A stretch of 48,451 nt of DNA from Oscillospiraceae bacterium (GTDB lineage Bacteria > Bacillota > Clostridia > Oscillospirales > Oscillospiraceae), in contig WRJQ01000008.1 of NCBI GenBank assembly GCA_009778485.1, positions 1-48,451 on the forward strand, written 5' to 3'. This document shows positions 43,051-48,451 of this stretch, in pieces. The position numbers and the translations under genes are program-made. Under the pieces are notes generated by a model. That model saw only the letters and a list, made by a program, of their open reading frames with translations. It had not been told where the DNA came from and did no database searches. Numbering within the stretch: position 1 is the first letter of the stretch; every line of letters starts with the position of its first letter.

Positions 43051-43359
43051 CTAATTACTCGCGATAGCAGCACCCTTCGTCAGCCCGGGCGTGTATATCT
43101 GCATCTTCATGTCAGGCGTCTCCCATGGGCCGAGGGTCTCGTCTATGCCTACGATCTTGAACAGGGCCGGCTGGCCGCCCGCCCCTGCGGGCGTTATCTC
43201 GACTGTGTCGCCAATATATGCCCCTAAGGCTAACGGCACGCCTTTCCCGACTATGATCGCCCTGCCGAAGCGGTTCATCACTGAAGCGTCGGAAAACTCA
43301 GAGTACGTGATTGGCACGTAGCTGTCCGCGTAGCGGCCTATGTCGTTGGTCACCACCAT
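43051..43359 (-). CDS. Translationally coupled fragment of a MacB-like permease ectodomain
   Basis: A 102-residue ORF whose ATG overlaps the permease stop (TGATG). RAIIVGKGVPLALGAYIGDTVEI and LFKIVGIDETLG resemble the periplasmic core domain of MacB/FtsX-type permeases and also match the pattern in the larger permease upstream (GLGIGDTVTFG, LEIVGIYI). It has no membrane segment, so it is probably the remains of a second permease half, or a free-standing extracytoplasmic domain without a visible signal. It lies just upstream of the regulatory region of peptide 1 on the same strand. Confidence 0.6.
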   Translation of the reverse strand: MVVTNDIGRYADSYVPITYSEFSDASVMNRFGRAIIVGKGVPLALGAYIGDTVEITPAGAGGQPALFKIVGIDETLGPWETPDMKMQIYTPGLTKGAAIASN

Positions 43360-45239
43360 CAGGCGGAGCCCTGGAGCAGCGACAGCGGGGGGCGGCTGCC
43401 CATCCTGCGCAAGGTTGCCAGCGCGAAAGCGATGGTAAAGAGAAGCTGCCCCAGGGACGCGCCTATAACTACAGCCATCGGCGCAGATGCGTCGACGGCG
43501 TACTCCTCCAGCAATAGGAGGGCGTTGTTCCTGGCTACAGTGTGCCGGGTATACAGTATGGAAGCAGTGCCGCCAATCAGCAGGGATACTACCGTCACCG
43601 CGATCAGCGGGTAAGCGAGGGCTCCACCGGCTTTCGCCTTCGGCGTGCCGAGCGCCCTCATGATAGCGTAGTCCTTGCGCCTGCGCCCGATGAAGAGGTA
43701 AGCTGCCAGCACGGTGGCCGCCGCGACGGCGAGGCTGAACAGCAGTATTTTTACCCTTGAAACCCATGCGGACTCCTCGAACCCGCTCTCTATTGCAAGC
43801 CAGCCCCTGTCGTAGAAAACAAGGGAAAGGCCAATGTCCGCCATGGCGGGCGTAGCTGCGTCAAGGAATGCCTGTATGTCCCGCACATCGTCGACCCTGA
43901 AGCTGAACTCGGAGGGCGTGAACTCGTGCGCACCGAGCGCGGCTTCGTCTGCCGGCAGCAGCGACCTTGGGACGAACACCGCGTTTATCGAGTAGCCCCA
44001 GTGCGGGTCCTTGCTCCGCTTGGCAAGGCCGTCCGTGTTGATGTATATGCCAACAATCTCCAGCTCGGCTTCTTTCTGCGGGGGTTCGTACCTGGCAGGA
44101 GTCCCCGCTATCGCGCCCAGGTTCAAGTACTGCTCGAACAGAACGGTCCCGAGCCCGAACGTCACTGTGTCGCCGATACCCAGCCCGTTCTCCGAGGCGA
44201 ACTCGTAGCTCACTACGCATGCCTGCACGTCATTCCGGCTGTCCTCCGGGGTCAGCATCCGCCCCTCCAGCAGTTCCATCCTGCCGTCCGCGAACCTCAT
44301 TATGGACTTCATGTCCTCGGTGTATACCATGTCGAACGTGCGGCTGTCCGCGTCGGTGATCTCTATGAGTTCCCTGAGCGGACTGAACTTCTCCAGCTCG
44401 AGGTAGTTTTCCGGCTCGCCGTCGAGCGGCCAGACCGCGTCGCACCAGGAGTCGGAGTACATGTCGCCTATGTGGTAGAAGTACTCGCCCGGCGCTATTC
44501 GCGGCGCTACGCGCAGCACGAATACGTACTTGTTTCCGACCGCAAGGTTGCTTATATGGTTTGCCCCATAATCTCCTGCAATCGTAGTATACCACCCCGC
44601 ACGGTTGGACTCGCCGTCGTGTCGATATGACCCGCCTAGCGGTCTGCTTAGCGATTTTGTTGTGCCGTTTAGGGCATGGGCGGAGTGCTTGCCGCCCGTC
44701 TCTATGGTTGGTTTGTCTCCATCTTGCGGCACATGGCCCGCCAACATTCTGGCATCGTCCACATAGAATAGTGAGGTGAAGCTGGAATAACCATATGGTT
44801 GGTGCACTCCTTCTGATATGACAGTCGCCTCCACGACGCAGCGCATATGGAATGGGTAGAAGTAGTCGCCGTCGTCCATGCGCCGGTATTTGTCCGATAT
44901 GCCCGCTGTCATGTACCGCACGTCGGTTGAGGAGATATACGGCAGATTCACCGCAGCGTCAATCTGCTCTTGAGTTAGATGCACATACCAGCCTATGGCT
45001 GTGCTGTCAAGAGCAAGGTGCTGTGGTATACCTGCTCTAGCTCCCGGCGGCGCATACGGTGGCTCGTCCTCGACTGACCCTACTCCGTAATACTGAGCTG
45101 CCGCATTGGCGACTTCACGCCGCGTGATGGCATACTCTTCCGCCTGCGACAACAGCGTGAAGGCAATTACGCCGAGCAGGACGATGGAGAGAATCGTCCT
45201 GACGGGAGAGCGGGCCAATGTTTTCATGGTTTGCGCCAT
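43359..45239 (-). CDS. MacB/FtsX-like ABC permease
   Basis: A 626-residue membrane protein: one N-terminal helix (VRTILSIVLLGVIAFTLLS), a very large extracytoplasmic domain (about residues 40-480) and three C-terminal helices (about 490-610) with the FtsX coupling stretch RRRKDYAIMRALGTPKAKA. Such permeases pair with a cytoplasmic ATPase to move peptides, or work with two-component systems in peptide sensing. No ATPase gene is seen; it may lie beyond the IS elements or be encoded elsewhere. The ATG at 45239 with GGGGGAT 7 nt upstream is preferred to the TTG at 45254. It lies between the two cysteine-rich peptide genes on their strand. Confidence 0.8.
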   Translation of the reverse strand: MAQTMKTLARSPVRTILSIVLLGVIAFTLLSQAEEYAITRREVANAAAQYYGVGSVEDEPPYAPPGARAGIPQHLALDSTAIGWYVHLTQEQIDAAVNLPYISSTDVRYMTAGISDKYRRMDDGDYFYPFHMRCVVEATVISEGVHQPYGYSSFTSLFYVDDARMLAGHVPQDGDKPTIETGGKHSAHALNGTTKSLSRPLGGSYRHDGESNRAGWYTTIAGDYGANHISNLAVGNKYVFVLRVAPRIAPGEYFYHIGDMYSDSWCDAVWPLDGEPENYLELEKFSPLRELIEITDADSRTFDMVYTEDMKSIMRFADGRMELLEGRMLTPEDSRNDVQACVVSYEFASENGLGIGDTVTFGLGTVLFEQYLNLGAIAGTPARYEPPQKEAELEIVGIYINTDGLAKRSKDPHWGYSINAVFVPRSLLPADEAALGAHEFTPSEFSFRVDDVRDIQAFLDAATPAMADIGLSLVFYDRGWLAIESGFEESAWVSRVKILLFSLAVAAATVLAAYLFIGRRRKDYAIMRALGTPKAKAGGALAYPLIAVTVVSLLIGGTASILYTRHTVARNNALLLLEEYAVDASAPMAVVIGASLGQLLFTIAFALATLRRMGSRPPLSLLQGSA

Positions 45240-45256
45240 TGCGGTATCCCCCAACG

Positions 45257-45287
45257 CCCTGATAGCGGCTTGATGCCGCTATCAGGG
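45257..45287 (-). other. 13-bp stem-loop between peptide 2 and the permease
   Basis: CCCTGATAGCGGC and GCCGCTATCAGGG pair perfectly around a 5-nt loop. There is no T-run. Placed between a small abundant-type gene and a permease, it could stabilise the peptide RNA or limit readthrough. The rest of the 45240-45377 gap shows nothing else. Confidence 0.75.
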
Positions 45288-45377
45288 GTGATGCCATTTA
45301 TCGGCTCTCGAGCAGCCTGAAATTGTCCTGATGGACTACTGCTGAGTGTGGAGTTGCGCTGGAGCAGAGGCGAGGTT

Positions 45378-45560
45378 CTAACCCATTGCCTGAAGTTCAA
45401 GATACACCCAGCCGGTTACATCGCTATTCGGGTAGATATTGCAATTACAGATTCCGCCACATACTGAGAAGTTGCATGCTGCCTCCTGCATGGACTCCAC
45501 CGTCTCTCTGGCCGCGAGGAAGTTCTTGCTGAGTTCTGTTGCCTCATCAAATGTTTGCAT
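45378..45560 (-). CDS. Cysteine-rich RiPP-like precursor peptide 2
   Basis: A 60-residue peptide. LSKNFLAARETVESM repeats the KNF-x5-TVESM pattern of peptide 1, followed by CNFSVCGGICNC (four cysteines in 12 residues) and a hydrophobic tail. The ATG at 45560 has AGGAGGG about 7 nt upstream; the ORF track entry adds 40 spurious residues. It lies just upstream of the permease on the same strand, and an IS1182-type element is inserted about 95 nt ahead of it. The shared leader-like half with a divergent core is what is expected of two precursors for one modifying system, but no modifying enzyme is visible. Confidence 0.7.
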   Translation of the reverse strand: MQTFDEATELSKNFLAARETVESMQEAACNFSVCGGICNCNIYPNSDVTGWVYLELQAMG

Positions 45561-45655
45561 TTTTCGCCCTCCTCGTATAATAGATTTACGGTGTTTTTGA
45601 CAAGAACGCCGCATGAAAAACTTGTTATCCTGCGATGGATGTGGGAAAATAAGGC

Positions 45656-47232
45656 AGACTGTGTAAAAACACTTTACCATCAGCCCTAAAAGAGGTATAA
45701 TAAAAGCAGGAAAAGGGGCTGTTGGGATGAAACGGTATATGCAAGGCGAAGACAGGAATCAATTAAGTATAGAGCCGTTGAGTTTTGATGACCTGATAAG
45801 CGAAGAAAACCCGGTACGCGCCATTGAATTGATTGTTGAAAGCATGAAAATCAATACCCTTGGCTTCGCATACAGTGAAACAAAAGACACGGGACGTAAG
45901 CCGTATTCGCCGGAGGATATGTTCAAGCTATACGCATATAGCTACTATAACGGGATACGGTCATCGCGGAAGATAGAGCGGGAATGCCATCGGAATATAG
46001 AAGTTATGTGGCTGATTGGCGGTTTGAAGCCGGATCATAAAACGACAGCGAATTTTCGGAAAGACAATAAGAACGCAATCAAGGCGGCGTTTCGGCAGTT
46101 CAGTCTGATATGCGCGGAGCTTGGCTTGATAAGTAAAGAAGTGGTAGCGGTGGACGGGAGCAAGTTCCGGGCTTGTAACGGGCGGATGCGTTATCACAGC
46201 AAAGGGAAGATAGCGGAGAAATTACAGCATTACAGTGAAGCTGCTGAAAAATACATGAACCTTTTGGAGCAGAGCGACCGGAAAGAAAATGAAAATCCAC
46301 CGGGAAGCTTCAGTCGAAAAGAGCTAAAAGAGAAATTAGATAAGATACAAAAACGTGTAACGGAACTGGAAGCGATACAGGAGCAGGTGGAATCGGAAGG
46401 CACAATCTACTTGACCGACCCGGAAGCGCGGTTGATGAGAAGCCACAATGGCGGCGGCGACATCAGCCATAATGTTCAGACGGCAGTGGAGGCAAAGAAT
46501 CATTTTGTAGTAGCGGTTGATGTGACAAGCGAGGCGGTAGATTACGCCCAGCTTTATAACATAGCGAGTCAGGCGAAAGCGGAGTTAGGCGTGGAGAAAC
46601 TCACAGCCATAGCGGATAAAGGATATTATTCAGGCGAACAGTTTGCCCAATGCCATGAAGAAAACATTCATCCTATCGCGCCCCATCCCAACAAGGGAGG
46701 CTCACAGGAGCGCGGTTATACAAAAGGGCATTTCACTTATGAGGCAGAAACCGACGCTTACCGTTGCCCGCACGGGCAAATGTTGACGCAACCCATACAA
46801 AAGAGGGTCAACCGCAAAGGAGACAGATATTACAACCCCACTGCCTGCGCCAACTGTCCGGCAAAGGGGAAATGTTCCCCGTCCGCACCGTACCGAACTA
46901 TTGTCCGAGGTGAGTATGACCGATATTCTGACGAAGTGGACGCTTTCACCAAAGCAAACGCGAAACTGTTCGCCGAACGAAAATCTCTGTGTGAGCACCC
47001 GTTTGGCACGGTGAAAAGAGCGTTAGGGTTCTCATATTTTCTGACGAGAGGAACAGAAAATGTGCGAACGGAATCGCTTCTGCACTTTCTCGCATACAAC
47101 ATGAAACGGCTGGTAAACATCATGGGAACGGCAGGGCTACAGGTTGTTTTGCAGGGATAATCCTCAATAATTGCTCATTTTCCAAAATTCTGTGAATTTA
47201 TATCACTTGATAATTGCCTTTTTACACGGTCT
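45656..47232 (+). mobile_element. IS1182-family insertion sequence
   Basis: Imperfect terminal inverted repeats AGACTGTGTAAAAAC (left, from 45656) and AGACCGTGTAAAAAG (reverse complement of the right end at 47218-47232) match at 13 of 15 positions and bracket the transposase gene. No clear target duplication was seen. Confidence 0.85.
45727..47160 (+). CDS. IS1182-family transposase
   Basis: A 477-residue DDE transposase. The N-terminal DUF772 domain (KRYMQGEDRNQLSIEPLSFDD, YYNGIRSSRKIEREC) and catalytic pattern VAVDGSKF (first Asp), IADKGYYSG (second Asp) and the C-terminal CEHPFGTVKRALG (Glu) identify the family, as does the zinc-knuckle-like CANCPAKGKC. The ORF is intact, so the element may be active. 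TATAAT at about 45698 and AAGGGG before the ATG serve expression. Codon use is less GC-rich than in the genes before 39 kb, consistent with acquired DNA. Confidence 0.93.
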   Translation: MKRYMQGEDRNQLSIEPLSFDDLISEENPVRAIELIVESMKINTLGFAYSETKDTGRKPYSPEDMFKLYAYSYYNGIRSSRKIERECHRNIEVMWLIGGLKPDHKTTANFRKDNKNAIKAAFRQFSLICAELGLISKEVVAVDGSKFRACNGRMRYHSKGKIAEKLQHYSEAAEKYMNLLEQSDRKENENPPGSFSRKELKEKLDKIQKRVTELEAIQEQVESEGTIYLTDPEARLMRSHNGGGDISHNVQTAVEAKNHFVVAVDVTSEAVDYAQLYNIASQAKAELGVEKLTAIADKGYYSGEQFAQCHEENIHPIAPHPNKGGSQERGYTKGHFTYEAETDAYRCPHGQMLTQPIQKRVNRKGDRYYNPTACANCPAKGKCSPSAPYRTIVRGEYDRYSDEVDAFTKANAKLFAERKSLCEHPFGTVKRALGFSYFLTRGTENVRTESLLHFLAYNMKRLVNIMGTAGLQVVLQG

Positions 47233-47243
47233 CAAGCGTAACA

Positions 47244-47395
47244 GACAGAGGGCGCAGTCTCCCTCCTTGGGGTTTAGCCTCGAACGAAAGAATTGCGCCT
47301 CTGTCCTTACGGTTAGATGCGAATGAGCTGGATAGCGACCCATCGCGGGATGCGCTGCATATCTAACGAGGTTGTGTTGCCGTAAGAATCAGAGG
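47244..47395 (+). ncRNA. Candidate IS110 bridge RNA
   Basis: The segment between the element's left end and the transposase gene folds strongly on paper. GACAGAGGGCGCA pairs with TGCGCCTCTGTC (one bulge, 47244-47305). Then CTTACGG/CCGTAAG (47306-47312, 47380-47386) encloses GTTAGAT/ATCTAAC (47312-47318, 47361-47367), leaving large internal loops. IS110 elements such as IS621 encode a bridge RNA with looped guide segments in this place; the exact ends and loop targets here are not known. Confidence 0.6.
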
Positions 47396-47435
47396 GGAAC
47401 CCTGTCTGTGAACACTGTCATGGGGAGGGTTATCA

Positions 47436-48451
47436 TTGTTCTACTGCGGGATTGACATCGCCAAGCGAAGCCACGAAGCATCGGTCATAGACGCCGAGGG
47501 GAAACCATTGCTGGACAGCATCCCTATTACGAACACACAGGATGGCTGTGAGAAGCTGTTTTCTCTGTTTGGGCGGCTGAACATCTCAAAGACCGACGTC
47601 ATCATCGGCATGGAGGCCACCGGTCACTATTGGCTGGCGGTCTACGAACATCTTACTGAACGAGGCTACGACGTTCGGGTAATCAATCCCATCCAGTCCG
47701 AAGCGTTCCGCAAGATGTACATACGCCAAACTAAGAATGACAGCAAGGACAGCTTTATCATCGCTCAGGTCATGCGGTTTGGGCAGTATTCCGAAACAAC
47801 CCTGTCGGATGAAAACATCGTAGCCATGCGGCAGTTGACCCGTTTCCGAATGGCGCTTGTGGATAGCTGCGGAGATTGTAAGCGTAGGATCATCGCTCTT
47901 TTGGATCAGGTGTTTCCAGAGTACGAGGGTTTGTTTTCCGACACCTTCGGCGTTACCTCTAAAGAATTGCTTTTGCAGTATCCAACGCCGGAGGATATGC
48001 TCGCTGTTTCAACTCGTAAGCTGACCAGTTTGCTAAACAAGGCCAGTCATGGCCGGTTCGGAGAGAACAAAGCGAAAGAGATTCGCACAGCGGCGGCCGG
48101 TTCATTTGGTGTCGGTTTTGCCAAGAATGCTTTTGCGTTTCAACTACGGCAACTCATTGAGCAACTTCTGTTTCTGGAAAATCAGATTGAAGAACTGGAT
48201 GAACAAATTTCTCAACTTCTCAAACAGACAAACCAAGTCATTACAACCATTCCGGGCATCGGCGGTACGTTGGGCGCTATCATCATCAGCGAGATTGGCG
48301 ACATACACCGTTTCGACGCGCCGGGCAAGCTGGTGGCCTTTGCCGGGTTGGACGTGAAAGTCACGCAGTCCGGCGAGTTTACCGGAACAAAGCAGAAGAT
48401 TTCCAAGCGAGGCTCACCGTATTTGCGGCGGGCGATTTGGCTTGCCCCCCA
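47436..48451 (+). CDS. IS110-family DEDD transposase (partial, runs off window)
   Basis: At least 338 residues, not listed in the ORF track because it has no stop in the window. The RuvC-like half has GIDIAK (Asp7), GMEATGHYW (Glu60) and DSKDSF (Asp102, Asp105), the DEDD residues; the C-terminal Tnp_20 half has IPGIGGTLGAIIISEIGD and RGSPYLRRA with the conserved serine. This recombinase uses an RNA guide in studied members. The TTG start at 47436 has GGAGGG 7 nt upstream. Confidence 0.93.
   Translation, partial: MFYCGIDIAKRSHEASVIDAEGKPLLDSIPITNTQDGCEKLFSLFGRLNISKTDVIIGMEATGHYWLAVYEHLTERGYDVRVINPIQSEAFRKMYIRQTKNDSKDSFIIAQVMRFGQYSETTLSDENIVAMRQLTRFRMALVDSCGDCKRRIIALLDQVFPEYEGLFSDTFGVTSKELLLQYPTPEDMLAVSTRKLTSLLNKASHGRFGENKAKEIRTAAAGSFGVGFAKNAFAFQLRQLIEQLLFLENQIEELDEQISQLLKQTNQVITTIPGIGGTLGAIIISEIGDIHRFDAPGKLVAFAGLDVKVTQSGEFTGTKQKISKRGSPYLRRAIWLAP

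Larger units (their letters stand above)
47233..48451 (+). mobile_element. IS110-family element, cut by the window end
   Basis: Left end inferred to lie right at or near the IS1182 right end; it contains a structured non-coding leader and the DEDD transposase gene. The right end is outside the window. Confidence 0.75.

Noticed and set aside
48049-48357. 102-aa plus-strand ORF in the track
   Set aside because: Wrong frame; the real gene is the open IS110 transposase starting at 47436.

Overview
The window looks like chromosomal DNA of an anaerobic, GC-rich member of the Clostridia (Bacillota). This is inferred from the gene order hrcA-grpE-dnaK-dnaJ behind a perfect CIRCE operator, the rplM-rpsI operon, a clostridial-type TSCPD protein, many TTG/GTG starts with strong AGGAGG-type ribosome sites, oxygen-sensitive radical SAM and iron-sulfur enzymes, and butyrate-type acyl-CoA genes. 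No rRNA, tRNA or CRISPR array was recognised. GC content was judged by eye, not computed.

Layout. 0-6.1 kb: a TSCPD protein and a DUF6056-like membrane protein enclosed by a 55-bp inverted repeat; ribosomal proteins S9 and L13; a TtcA-like thiolase; a zinc alcohol dehydrogenase; an SDR dehydrogenase. 6.2-11.1 kb: a complete branched-chain-amino-acid-type ABC importer (binding protein, two permeases, two ATPases) behind its own promoter. 11.2-17.3 kb: a C-GCAxxG-C-C redox protein, an Old Yellow Enzyme/2-enoate reductase, an AMMECR1-MEMO fusion with its radical SAM partner, glutamate racemase and a DUF1934 protein. 17.6-27.5 kb: a tightly overlapping operon of a bicupin, a methyltransferase, an AMP-dependent CoA ligase, a Mop-type molybdenum aldehyde oxidoreductase, a large FAD/iron-sulfur oxidoreductase, a mini redox protein and a TrsS-like radical SAM protein. 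This resembles the Desulfovibrio DVU_1551-1559 neighbourhood. 27.5-32.6 kb: the class I heat-shock operon on the minus strand. 32.8-39.1 kb: a membrane-anchored unknown, MtnA-like isomerase, class II aldolase, FAH-family hydrolase, acyl-CoA dehydrogenase and a two-subunit CoA transferase.

39.2-48.4 kb is an accessory region: a broken AAA/DUF4143 gene, an intact AAA/PD-(D/E)XK gene, a small membrane protein, two short cysteine-rich peptides that look like RiPP (bacteriocin-type) precursors flanking a MacB/FtsX-like permease, an IS1182-type element, and an IS110-type element that runs off the window and is preceded by a strongly structured non-coding segment (candidate bridge RNA).

Working model. 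The ABC importer, enoate reductase, CoA ligase and molybdenum hydroxylase could together take up and oxidise or reduce an organic acid or aldehyde, with CoA transferase and acyl-CoA dehydrogenase downstream; the substrate cannot be read from the sequence. The most interesting candidates for something undescribed are the paired TVESM peptides with their regulated promoter, the cysteine-rich active-site loop in the molybdenum enzyme together with its accessory cassette, and a family of small palindromic mobile-looking repeats (CTGTTCAGGTACC) spread over the first 28 kb.
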